DNA of 7,358 nucleotides. Origin: CAJQQK01 sp051010015 (GTDB taxonomy: Bacteria > Pseudomonadota > Alphaproteobacteria > Rhizobiales > Hyphomicrobiaceae). Every line of letters starts with the position of its first letter. Position 1 is the first letter of the stretch. Shown here one piece after another: positions 1 to 6,669 of the stretch. The stretch spans positions 1-7,358 of the forward strand of contig JBPCVZ010000426.1 of the NCBI GenBank assembly GCA_051010015.1, in the 5' to 3' direction. The notes under the pieces were generated by a model. That model searched no databases. It was not told where the DNA came from and saw only the letters and a program-made list of their open reading frames with translations. Both the position numbers and the translations under genes were made by a program.

Positions 1-2
1 GC

Positions 3-27
3 AACCGGCGCTGCCCCGCATCACTCC
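3..27. repeat. 25-bp direct repeat, copy 1
   Basis: This 25-bp stretch, beginning AACCGGCGCTG and ending GCATCACTCC, recurs without a mismatch at 351-375 in the same orientation. Bases on either side of the two copies differ, so the repeat ends are sharp. A perfect 25-mer twice in under 400 bp is far beyond chance. The copies bound a segment that holds several inverted repeats. They could be the footprint of a small repetitive element, a recombination site or a protein-binding site; the sequence alone does not decide this. Confidence 0.85.
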
Positions 28-75
28 TACGGCTGTTCGGTCATTGATGCATGTCCACAATTGAGAGGCGAAGGG

Positions 76-288
76 CCCCGGATCGTCTGCTGTGCAGCCG
101 TCCGGGGACGCGCCAAGAGCGAAGGCCACGATGTCTTCGCGAGGCATCAGCCAGCATTGCGATACGGTGCTGCGTGTCAATAGGAATCCGTAACGCCGCC
201 GCTTGCGCGTTCCCGGAAAACACGCAGTGTTTATCCGGGACCGTTCGCGTCGCGGTTGGTGTCATCGTCGATGCCCGTCGGCACCAAC
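76..288. other. Hairpin-rich noncoding segment between the 25-bp repeats
   Basis: No convincing gene lies in the first 467 bases; the open frames here give arginine- and alanine-rich translations I do not recognise. Four inverted repeats follow one another. First, CCCCGGA (76-82) with TCCGGGG (101-107), enclosing CTGC/GCAG around a 3-nt loop. Second, CAGCATTG (152-159) with CGGTGCTG (165-172), which needs two G-U pairs and so favours a plus-strand RNA. Third, TCCCGGA plus AAACAC (211-223) with GTGTTT, one bulged A, then TCCGGGA (227-240), around a GCA loop. Fourth, GTTGGTG (255-261) with CACCAAC (282-288), enclosing CATC/GATG. The segment could be a palindromic intergenic repeat, a small structured RNA, or a long leader of hyuA. 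I cannot assign a family. Confidence 0.5.
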
Positions 289-350
289 GCGCCCGAATGG
301 TGCGGCGATTCCACGTTCGCGTGTCACTTCAAGGGAACGCTTTGCGCTTT

Positions 351-375
351 AACCGGCGCTGCCCCGCATCACTCC
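351..375. repeat. 25-bp direct repeat, copy 2
   Basis: This is an exact copy of the sequence at 3-27, offset by 348 bp. Its GCATCACT end (366-373) is repeated once more at 378-385, so that octamer appears twice with a 12-bp period just upstream of hyuA and once more at 18-25. The copy lies about 93 bp before the hyuA start, within promoter or operator distance. No convincing -35/-10 pair could be picked out around it. Confidence 0.85.
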
Positions 376-420
376 CGGCATCACTTACGTGAACAATAAA
401 GGCCGACCACGACAGTCGAT

Positions 421-461
421 CGCCAGGGAACTAGATTGGCTCTCACCAAGCAGCCCTGGAG
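421..461 (+). promoter_or_regulatory. Leader hairpin overlapping the hyuA ribosome binding site
   Basis: CCAGGG (423-428) pairs perfectly with CCCTGG (454-459), and inside that stem TTGG (436-439) can pair with CCAA (446-449). The only good Shine-Dalgarno candidate for hyuA is GGAG at 458-461, six bases before the ATG at 468, so its first two bases sit in the outer stem. If it forms in the mRNA, the fold would partly hide the ribosome binding site. The stem is short, so this is a candidate for translational control and not an established switch. Confidence 0.35.
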
Positions 462-467
462 CAACTG

Positions 468-2543
468 ATGATTGCCGTCGCATTCGATATTGGCGGAACG
501 TTCACGGATTTTGTTCTGCACGACGCGGCCACGGGTGACACCCACACGCTCAAGGTACCGACGACACCTGCCGATCCGAGCATCGCGGTGCTCGAGGGGC
601 TCGACGTGATCCTCGCCAAGGCGGCACGGCCGGCCGCTGCCGTCGAGACGCTGCTGCACGCAACCACGGTCGCAACCAACGCGATCCTCGAACGCAAGGG
701 CGCACCGACCGGCCTGATCACGACCGCTGGCTTTCGTGATGTCCTCATCATCGGCCGCCAGAAACGCTACGAGACCTACGACCTCTACATCTCGAAGCCG
801 CAGCCCCTCGTCCAGCGCCGCCATATCACCGAGGTCGGCGAGCGGGTCGATGCGGATGGCCAGGTCATCGCCGCGCTTGACATGGCGAGCGTCGATGCGG
901 CCATCGATGCGATGCGTGCGGCGGGACGCGAAACGGTTGCCGTCGCGCTCCTGCATGCCTATGCCAACGCCGATCACGAGCGCGCCATCGCCGCGCGCAT
1001 CGCCGCGCGAGCGCCCGATATGCTGGTGTCGATCTCCAGCGATGTCTCGCCAAAATTCCGCGAGTACGAACGCACCAACACGACCGTCGCCAACGCCTAC
1101 GTCCGCCCGGTCGTCGCGCACTATCTCGGACAACTCGAGACGGCATTCCGTGAACAGGGTCTCCTCAACGATTTCCTCATCATGCAGTCCAACGGCGGCT
1201 TGGTGTCGCCCACCATTGCGCGCGACTTTCCCGTGCGCATCATCGAGTCCGGACCGGCAGCGGGCATTCTGATGTGCGCCGAGATCGGGCGCGCGGAGGG
1301 CCACGACGAGATCGTCACCTTCGACATGGGCGGCACCACCGCCAAGCTCGGCGCCATCGACAACGGCACGCCGGCGATCATGCCGACGCTTGAAGTGGAT
1401 CTCGTGCGACACAAGCGCGGTAGCGGTCTGCCGATCAACGTGCCGGCGATCGAGATGCTCGAGATCGGTGCCGGCGGCGGCAGCATCGCCCGCGTCGATC
1501 GCGGCATGATTGCCGTCGGCCCGGACAGTGCCGGTGCCGATCCCGGGCCGGTCTGCTATGGCCGCGGCGGCACGGCGCCAACCATCACCGACGCCAATGT
1601 CGTCCTCGGCTACATCTCGCCGGAAACCTTCAATGCCGGCGCCATGCGACTCGATGCCGAAGCCGCCCGGCAAGCCATCGCACGCGATATCGCCGAACCG
1701 CTCGGGCTGAGCGCCATCGATGCAGCCTGGGGCGTGTATGTGATCGCCACGTCGAACATGGAGAACGCACTGCGCCTGGTCTCGATTGAACGCGGCCGCG
1801 ATCCGCGCCGGTATGCGATGGTGGCGTTCGGCGGTGCCGGCCCGGTCCATGCTGCACGTCTCGCACGCAGCCTCGGCATTCCCACGGTCATTGTCCCGCA
1901 GGGTGCCGGCGTCGGCTCGGCGATCGGACTGCTCCAGGCCGAGCCGCGACTCGATGTGTCGACGACCGGCCTGTTGCGCTTGGACGATAAGCATGCCGAG
2001 GCGAAGATCACGCAGATCTACGCCAACCTGAAGGACCGGGCGCTGCGCGAAATCGAACAGGTCGCCACCGGCGCTGAAGCCACGTGGACACGATTTGCGC
2101 AGATGCGCTACGCCGGCCAGGGCTTCGAAATTCGTGTCGAGCTGCCGGCAACGGACATCGGCCCCGACTATGCCCAGAAGGCCATTGCCGCGTTCAACGC
2201 CGCCTATATGCAGCGCAACAAGTTTCTCGATGATGAAGGCGTCATCGAAGCGGTCGACTGGAGCCTGGTCGCAACGCTGCCGCGTACGTCGCCGGATGAT
2301 ATCGGAACGGGCACCCTCGACACGGCTGCGACGACGGCACAAGGCACACGCCAGTGCTGGTTCCCGGATGCCGGTGGTGCGATCGAGACACCGGTGCTGA
2401 CCCGCGCCGACCTTGCCGGTGGACAGGCGTTGACCGGTCCCGCCATCATCGAGGATGCCGACTGCACGATCGTCGTGCCACCGGGAGACCGGGCGCGGAT
2501 CAGCACGAACGGTCATCTCGTTATCGAAATCGCGAAGGACTGA
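468..2543 (+). CDS. hyuA: Hydantoinase/oxoprolinase family protein, HyuA-type ATP-binding subunit
   Basis: This 691-residue protein belongs to the HyuA/N-methylhydantoinase A/5-oxoprolinase N-half family, whose members use ATP to activate a cyclic amide or lactam before a HyuB-type partner completes ring opening; the enzyme is cytoplasmic. The N-terminal hydantoinase/oxoprolinase domain (about 2-185) opens with the phosphate-binding motif FDIGGTFTD (6-14) and includes LLHATTVATNAILERKGAP (62-80). The central actin-fold domain (about 200-490) shows SGPAAGI (261-267), FDMGGTTAK (285-293), EIGAGGGS (332-339) and GADPGPVCYGRGG (356-368). The remaining 200 residues fit the usual C-terminal domain, and the length is normal for HyuA. 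GGAG six bases upstream supports the ATG at 468. hyuB follows after 4 nt, so the two are surely cotranscribed. The substrate could be a hydantoin, 5-oxoproline, another lactam, or a ketone as in acetone carboxylase; the sequence does not tell which. Confidence 0.95.
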   Translation: MIAVAFDIGGTFTDFVLHDAATGDTHTLKVPTTPADPSIAVLEGLDVILAKAARPAAAVETLLHATTVATNAILERKGAPTGLITTAGFRDVLIIGRQKRYETYDLYISKPQPLVQRRHITEVGERVDADGQVIAALDMASVDAAIDAMRAAGRETVAVALLHAYANADHERAIAARIAARAPDMLVSISSDVSPKFREYERTNTTVANAYVRPVVAHYLGQLETAFREQGLLNDFLIMQSNGGLVSPTIARDFPVRIIESGPAAGILMCAEIGRAEGHDEIVTFDMGGTTAKLGAIDNGTPAIMPTLEVDLVRHKRGSGLPINVPAIEMLEIGAGGGSIARVDRGMIAVGPDSAGADPGPVCYGRGGTAPTITDANVVLGYISPETFNAGAMRLDAEAARQAIARDIAEPLGLSAIDAAWGVYVIATSNMENALRLVSIERGRDPRRYAMVAFGGAGPVHAARLARSLGIPTVIVPQGAGVGSAIGLLQAEPRLDVSTTGLLRLDDKHAEAKITQIYANLKDRALREIEQVATGAEATWTRFAQMRYAGQGFEIRVELPATDIGPDYAQKAIAAFNAAYMQRNKFLDDEGVIEAVDWSLVATLPRTSPDDIGTGTLDTAATTAQGTRQCWFPDAGGAIETPVLTRADLAGGQALTGPAIIEDADCTIVVPPGDRARISTNGHLVIEIAKD
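2534..2539 (+). promoter_or_regulatory. Ribosome binding site of hyuB
   Basis: GAAGGA lies inside the last codons of hyuA, eight bases before the ATG at 2548. It decides the start of hyuB: the reading frame is open further upstream to an ATG at 2455, but that start would overlap hyuA by 89 bases and add 31 residues not expected in the family. Confidence 0.75.
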
Positions 2544-2547
2544 TGTC

Positions 2548-4251
2548 ATGAGTGAGCAGAACGGCCACGTCGCCGGCGTTGATGCCATTACCTTGACGGT
2601 CATCTGGAACACGTTGATCTCGATTGCCGAGGAGTTGGGCGTTACGTTGCGCAACACGGCGTTCTCCGAGGGCGTGCGCGAGGGCGATGATTTCTCGACG
2701 GCGCTGTTCGACAAGAACGCCGTGATGATCGCGCAGGGCAATTTCAGTCCCGGCCACCTCGGCTCGATGCCGTTCATGGCCAAGCATGTCCTGCGCTACT
2801 TTCCCGAGGGTTCGCTCAAACCAGGCGACTCGATCCTGGTCAACGACTCGTTCATCGGCGCCGGCCATTTCCCCGACACCTATCAGTTGATGCCGGTCTT
2901 CCGGGAGGCGGAACTGATCGGCTACGTGTGCTGCTCCGCCCACCAGGTCGACATGGGCGGTGCGGCGCCCGGCTCACAAAAAGTCCACGGCGTCACCGAG
3001 TCCTTCCAGGAGGGGCTGCGCATCCTGCCCGTCCGTTTCGTGCGCGAAGGCCGCATCGACGATGACATCATGCGCATCGTGCTCGGCAACGTGCGCATGC
3101 CCGACAAGGTCCGCGGCGACCTCCTCGCCCAGCACACCGCCAACCTCACGGCGGCCGAGCGGTTCGAAAAAATGTTCACGGACTTCGGCGCCGAGACGAT
3201 CGACACCGCCTTCGTCGAGATCCTCGACCGCTCCGAGCAGACCATGCGCGACCTGCTCGCCGAGGTGCCGCCCGGCACCTACAGTTTCGAAGACCGGATG
3301 GACGACTACGGCCCCGGCACGGACCCCATCCGCATGGCCGTCGACATCACGTTCGATGGCAAGGGCAACGTCGAGTTCGACTTCTCGCGCTCGTCCGATA
3401 CCGTGCCGGCGGCGATCAACTCCTACATCAACTACACCCGCGCCTATGCGGTTTTCGCGATCAAGACGTTCTGCAACGCACTCGACCCACAGACCGAAGG
3501 CAGCATGCGCCCGATCACGATCACCGCGCGTGAAGGCTCGTTCTTCAATCCGAAATTCCCGGCGCCGTCCGGCGGCCGTCCGATCCTGCAGATCAGGATA
3601 TTCGACACCATCAACGGGGCATTGGCAAAGGCCCTGCCGGAGCGCGCGATGGGCGCCTTCTCGCACTGGTCGAACCCGAACATCGGCGGTATCGATGACC
3701 GCACCGGCCGGCCCTTCGTGATGTACGATGTCTCACTCGCGGGGTATGGCGGCAAGTTCGGCAGCGACGGCGAAGAAGCGATGACGCCGGTGATGAACTG
3801 CTCGAACATTCCGGTGGAAGTGCATGAGGCGTTCAATCCCGTGCGCGTTCATTGTCTGTCGCTCATTCCCGATACGGGCGGGGCAGGGCGCTGGCGCGGC
3901 GGCTGCGGCCTGCGCAAGGACATCGAACTGCTCAATTCCACTGCCGTCCTGTCCCACCTCGGCGACCGCCACAAATTTCCACCCTATGGCATCTTTGGCG
4001 GCGGCGATGGCGCGCTGGCCGAGTCCCTGCTCAATCCGGACGGTAATGCCGAGCCGCTCCATTCCAAGGAGACGCGTGAGATCAAGCGCGGTGACGTACT
4101 GAGCTTCCGGCTCTCCGGCGCCGGCGGCTATGGCCCGGTCGAGGAGCGCGATCCCGCAGCCATTGAAGAGGACATCGCCGATGGCTACGTTACCGAAGAG
4201 GCCGCACACGCGATCTACGGCTGGTCAGAGCAGGATCGCAGCGACGACTGA
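2548..4251 (+). CDS. hyuB: Hydantoinase B/oxoprolinase family protein, HyuB-type catalytic subunit
   Basis: This 567-residue protein is the HyuB/N-methylhydantoinase B/5-oxoprolinase C-half partner of the preceding gene and should form a cytoplasmic complex with it that hydrolyses a cyclic amide. The length is usual for the family. The start region DAITLTVIWNTLISIAEELG (12-31) is the typical opening. SEGVREGDDFSTALFD (40-55) follows, then VNDSFIGAGHFPD (98-110) and AHQVDMGGAAPGS (131-143), whose His and Asp residues (H107, D110, H132, D135) match positions thought to bind metal in this family. The C-terminal half has PDTGGAGRWRGGCG (441-454) and the glycine-rich SGAGGYGP (523-530) followed by RDP. 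Many relatives read NDPYxGGTHxPD at the first motif, so NDSFIGAGH is a variant that may mark a substrate subgroup. The start at 2548 is preferred to an in-frame ATG at 2455 because it has a good ribosome binding site. The gene ends 85 bp from a convergent gene. Confidence 0.95.
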   Translation: MSEQNGHVAGVDAITLTVIWNTLISIAEELGVTLRNTAFSEGVREGDDFSTALFDKNAVMIAQGNFSPGHLGSMPFMAKHVLRYFPEGSLKPGDSILVNDSFIGAGHFPDTYQLMPVFREAELIGYVCCSAHQVDMGGAAPGSQKVHGVTESFQEGLRILPVRFVREGRIDDDIMRIVLGNVRMPDKVRGDLLAQHTANLTAAERFEKMFTDFGAETIDTAFVEILDRSEQTMRDLLAEVPPGTYSFEDRMDDYGPGTDPIRMAVDITFDGKGNVEFDFSRSSDTVPAAINSYINYTRAYAVFAIKTFCNALDPQTEGSMRPITITAREGSFFNPKFPAPSGGRPILQIRIFDTINGALAKALPERAMGAFSHWSNPNIGGIDDRTGRPFVMYDVSLAGYGGKFGSDGEEAMTPVMNCSNIPVEVHEAFNPVRVHCLSLIPDTGGAGRWRGGCGLRKDIELLNSTAVLSHLGDRHKFPPYGIFGGGDGALAESLLNPDGNAEPLHSKETREIKRGDVLSFRLSGAGGYGPVEERDPAAIEEDIADGYVTEEAAHAIYGWSEQDRSDD

Positions 4252-4336
4252 CCAATCGGCCACTTGCGCCGTGCTGGGTTGCTCTTCCTTCGCGACCGTT
4301 TCGTCGAAGCTCTTGCCCGTGGCAGGTGGGTGACTG

Positions 4337-5134
4337 TCACGTTTCATTCAGAACGCGCAGCGCCTGGTCGTGAATGCGCGAATCACCTGACGCCAGGACT
4401 CCGTTCGCGCGCGCATCGAGGCCGCTGCGCAGGTTGAGATCATTGCCGGCCCAATCGCTGATCCGGCCACCGGCACCATGGACGACCGGCACCAGCGCGC
4501 AATAGTCGAATGGGCTCAGATTGTCGCCCTCGAGGCAGATGTCGACGAGACCTCTCGCCAAGGAGGCATAAGCGGTGCAGCCGCCGCCGTAGACATTCCA
4601 TTTCGTTTCGGGCCAAAGCCGCTCGAAGCCTGATCGCGGCGCCGTGCCGCGATAGAATTCGGGACCGCTGGCGCACATCACGCAGGCCTGCAATTCCTGT
4701 TGCGCACGGCACCGCACGGGTGCGCCATTGAATTCGGTCGGGCGCCCTTCGGCGCCGACGCAACGCTGTCGTGATATCGGCAATTCAATAATGCCGAGGA
4801 TCGGCAATCCGGAGCGACACAGCGATATCAGCGTCCCGAACGTCGGCAATCCCGTCGCAAACGACTTCGTTCCATCGATCGGGTCGACGACCCAGACGTA
4901 CTGGTTGCTCGCGTCACGGCTGCCGTACTCTTCGCCGAGTATCCCGTGCCCGGGGAACCGTTCACCAATCAGGCCGACCAGCACCCTTTCGATCTCCTGG
5001 TCAATTTCGGTGACCGGCGAGCCGTCTTGCTTGGTCGTGAAATCAACCGCGTCTGCAAATGCGCGCGCCGCGATAGCGCGGCTGGCATCTGCGAGCTCCA
5101 GGGCGAATCCGACAAACTCATCGACATTGTCCAT
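4337..5134 (-). CDS. Inositol monophosphatase family protein, HisN-like phosphatase
   Basis: This 265-residue cytoplasmic protein is a Mg-dependent, lithium-sensitive-type phosphatase of the inositol monophosphatase superfamily, which removes phosphate from small phosphorylated alcohols. The metal ligands are all present: D45 in the TEIDQEIE stretch (43-50), GEE (67-69, E68), the signature DPIDGT (84-89) and D210 in SPFDYCAL (207-214). The wording TKQDGSPVT (34-42), GLPTFGTLISL (95-105) and ALVPVVHGAGGRISDW (213-228) resembles the histidinol-phosphatase HisN subgroup more than true inositol phosphatases or CysQ. FD replaces the usual WD before the last ligand, and the GGDC-like stretch reads GGGC (183-186). 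No histidine genes are nearby, so another substrate is quite possible. AGGAG nine bases upstream supports the ATG. A terminator lies between it and the minus-strand gene upstream, so it probably has its own promoter within 5135-5240, though none is clear. It converges on hyuB with no obvious shared terminator. Confidence 0.9.
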   Translation of the reverse strand: MDNVDEFVGFALELADASRAIAARAFADAVDFTTKQDGSPVTEIDQEIERVLVGLIGERFPGHGILGEEYGSRDASNQYVWVVDPIDGTKSFATGLPTFGTLISLCRSGLPILGIIELPISRQRCVGAEGRPTEFNGAPVRCRAQQELQACVMCASGPEFYRGTAPRSGFERLWPETKWNVYGGGCTAYASLARGLVDICLEGDNLSPFDYCALVPVVHGAGGRISDWAGNDLNLRSGLDARANGVLASGDSRIHDQALRVLNET

Positions 5135-5240
5135 ACGTCAAATCTCCTAGCCGCCCCGACATCCATGCATCACGGTGCAGCGAACGCAGGCCGGGCTCAG
5201 CGCGTCGCGAGAGCCAGCCAATTCTTTTGTCGACGCGACC

Positions 5241-5270
5241 AAAAAATCCCCCGCAACGGGTGCGGGGGAT
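5241..5270 (-). terminator. Intrinsic terminator of the substrate-binding protein gene
   Basis: Read on the minus strand, a perfect 10-bp stem ATCCCCCGCA/TGCGGGGGAT with a 5-nt loop is followed at once by six T residues. It starts 34 bases after the stop codon of the binding-protein gene. The other strand has no T run after the stem, so it acts in one direction. It implies that the binding protein is made from a short, mostly single-gene message and that the downstream phosphatase is transcribed separately or by read-through. Confidence 0.93.
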
Positions 5271-5304
5271 GTCTTGGCGATGCTTGAAGAGCACGGCTTC
5301 GTGC

Positions 5305-6357
5305 TTACTTCTTCTTTCTCGGTTCGGTCTTGCCGTCATAGCGTTTGCGCCACTCGGCGACGATGCGCGCCTTGTTGTTCGCAGCCCAGATGAAATCGTT
5401 GTCGATCATCTTGGTCTGAACTTCCGGCGGGAAGTTGTCCCACTTCTTGATGGCCACAGGCATGGCGACCACGGAGTAGCGGTTAGCGTAGATCTTCATC
5501 GCCGGTTCCGTCACCGCCCAATCGATGAAGGTCTTGGCATCCTTCATGTTCTTGGTGCCCTTCATGATCGCGATGGCCTGCATCTCCCAGCCGATGCCTT
5601 CCTCGGGCACGATGATGTCGATCGGCGCGCCCTTGGACTTGAGCTTGGCGCCGCGGAACGGCCAGGACACGCCAACGGTGTACTCGCCCGATGCCGCCTG
5701 CTTGCACGGTGTTGAACCGGAGTGCGTATAGGACGCGATGTTCTGGTGCAGTTTGTCCATGTACGCCCAGGCTCTCTTCTCATCCCAGATCTGCATCCAG
5801 CTGGAGACATCCAGGAAGCCGGTGCCCGAAGAGGCAGGATTGGGCATCGTGATATGCCCCTTGTAGACCGGGTTGGTCAGGTCCGCCCACTTCGTCGGCT
5901 TTGGCAGCTTGTTCTTCTTGGCTTCGATCGTATTGAAGCAGATCGCGCCGGCCCAGCCGTAGATGCCGGTCCAATGCGCAGGATTTCTCTTGTCGCGATA
6001 ACGCGCGTCGAGCTTGTCGACGCCTTTCGGCGTGTAGGGAATGAACATGCCCAGCTCGTCCATCGTCAGCATGCTTGTCGCCGCCATGCCAAACAGCACG
6101 TCGTGGCGCGGATTGTCCTTCTCGGCCATGATACGCGAATGCATGATCCCGGTTGAATCGCGCACCCAGTTCACCTTGATGTCGGGATGCGCCTTCGCGA
6201 AGGCCTTTCCGATGACCTTCAGGTTGTCGCCATCGGTTGTCGAGTAGATGGTCAATTCGCCGGCGCTGACCGCGACCGATGACACTGTTGCGGCGACGAC
6301 AATGGCTCCCAACGCCAGTCCTCGGCTAATGCAGCGCTGATAGTTTCTATGCGGCAT
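5305..6357 (-). CDS. ABC transporter periplasmic substrate-binding protein, putative 2-aminoethylphosphonate type (PhnS2-like)
   Basis: This 350-residue exported protein would capture a solute in the periplasm for an ABC importer. Residues 1-32 form a Sec signal peptide: basic start, hydrophobic stretch LALGAIVVAATVSSVAV (14-30), and a likely cut after VSA (30-32) before GELTIYS. The mature part is a type 2 periplasmic-binding fold of the iron(III)/2-aminoethylphosphonate cluster. WVRDSTGI (64-71), DVLFGMAATSM (86-96), MPNPASSGTGFLDVSSW (171-187) and YTHSGSTPCK (210-219) look, from memory, like the putative 2-aminoethylphosphonate-binding PhnS2 family; ferric iron or another small anionic ligand is the main alternative. 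The C-terminus is very basic, ending KKK. GGGAGGA five bases before the ATG is a strong ribosome binding site. A terminator follows the stop. It is divergent from the ATPase gene of what is probably the same transporter, which is less common than a single operon. Confidence 0.9.
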   Translation of the reverse strand: MPHRNYQRCISRGLALGAIVVAATVSSVAVSAGELTIYSTTDGDNLKVIGKAFAKAHPDIKVNWVRDSTGIMHSRIMAEKDNPRHDVLFGMAATSMLTMDELGMFIPYTPKGVDKLDARYRDKRNPAHWTGIYGWAGAICFNTIEAKKNKLPKPTKWADLTNPVYKGHITMPNPASSGTGFLDVSSWMQIWDEKRAWAYMDKLHQNIASYTHSGSTPCKQAASGEYTVGVSWPFRGAKLKSKGAPIDIIVPEEGIGWEMQAIAIMKGTKNMKDAKTFIDWAVTEPAMKIYANRYSVVAMPVAIKKWDNFPPEVQTKMIDNDFIWAANNKARIVAEWRKRYDGKTEPRKKK

Positions 6358-6502
6358 GGTCGTCCTCCCAGACAGTTAAAGGTTTTTGTGGCGGCTACAC
6401 TTGAAGCGTAAGGGCACATACACATTCGAGCAATCTAATATTCGAGAACCACGGTCCGACACCCGGTCGTCGCTTGCCACGCCGTTCTGCTTGCAAAGAC
6501 GC

Positions 6503-6532
6503 GGTCATGAAATTCGCTACGCTTTCATGGCC
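6503..6532. promoter_or_regulatory. Inverted repeat, candidate operator in the divergent region
   Basis: GGTCATGAAA (6503-6512) and TTTCATGGCC (6523-6532) are inverted copies with 9 of 10 positions matching, separated by 10 bp. The inner seven bases, CATGAAA/TTTCATG, are perfect, and the centres of the two arms are 20 bp apart, about two helical turns. This spacing suits a dimeric regulator touching one face of the DNA. It lies near the middle of the region and could control both genes. It has no T run after it, which argues against an intrinsic terminator. Confidence 0.45.
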
Positions 6533-6654
6533 CGTTGATCTAAGGTCCCTGTGGTCTGGTGCTGCGATCCACGACTTCGCGAACCGTTCGTCGGCGGATG
6601 CGCCTGAGCGCGTTGAATTCCATGTCACGCCGTCAGATCGCTGCACACCGAAAC

Positions 6655-6660
6655 AAAGGA
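6655..6660 (+). promoter_or_regulatory. Ribosome binding site deciding a GTG start
   Basis: AAAGGA lies nine bases before the GTG at 6670. An in-frame stop TAA at 6661-6663 directly after it rules out any start further upstream, and there is no in-frame ATG before the conserved ATPase core, so GTG at 6670 is the best start. Confidence 0.7.
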
Positions 6661-6669
6661 TAAAAGTTA

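Larger units (their letters stand above)
6358..6669. promoter_or_regulatory. Divergent intergenic region between the binding-protein and ATPase genes
   Basis: These 312 bp must hold the promoters for both divergent transporter genes, since neither has another gene close upstream on its strand. I could not pick a convincing -35/-10 pair on either strand; TTGCTC with TACGCT, 17 bp apart on the minus strand around 6408-6436, is only a weak match. The region does contain a dyad at 6503-6532 and a 7-bp direct repeat ATTCGAG at 6424-6430 and 6440-6446. Short open frames here look spurious. Confidence 0.6.

Noticed and set aside
51..392. 113-codon plus-strand open frame and an overlapping minus-strand frame (41-265) upstream of hyuA
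   Set aside because: Neither has a clear ribosome binding site or a recognisable sequence; both run through the inverted repeats and the plus-strand one crosses the second 25-bp repeat.
1..467. CRISPR array or tRNA gene in the upstream region
   Set aside because: There are only two copies of the 25-bp repeat, 348 bp apart, with no regular spacers, and none of the hairpins assembles into a cloverleaf.
381..2783. 800-codon open frame on the minus strand opposite hyuA and the start of hyuB
   Set aside because: It mirrors two well-supported genes. Its translation is rich in Asp, Arg and Gly with no recognisable domain, as expected from the antisense of GC-rich coding DNA without stop codons.
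2960..3721. 253-codon plus-strand frame inside hyuB
   Set aside because: The Ser, Arg, Pro and Ala-rich translation is a frame-shifted shadow of hyuB, whose own frame has the family motifs.
4252..4336. Possible shared terminator between the convergent hyuB and phosphatase genes
   Set aside because: Only a weak bulged stem (CTTCGCGAC with GTCGAAG near 4288-4312) and a short GTGAC/GTCAC palindrome at 4330-4340 are seen, with no T run on either strand.
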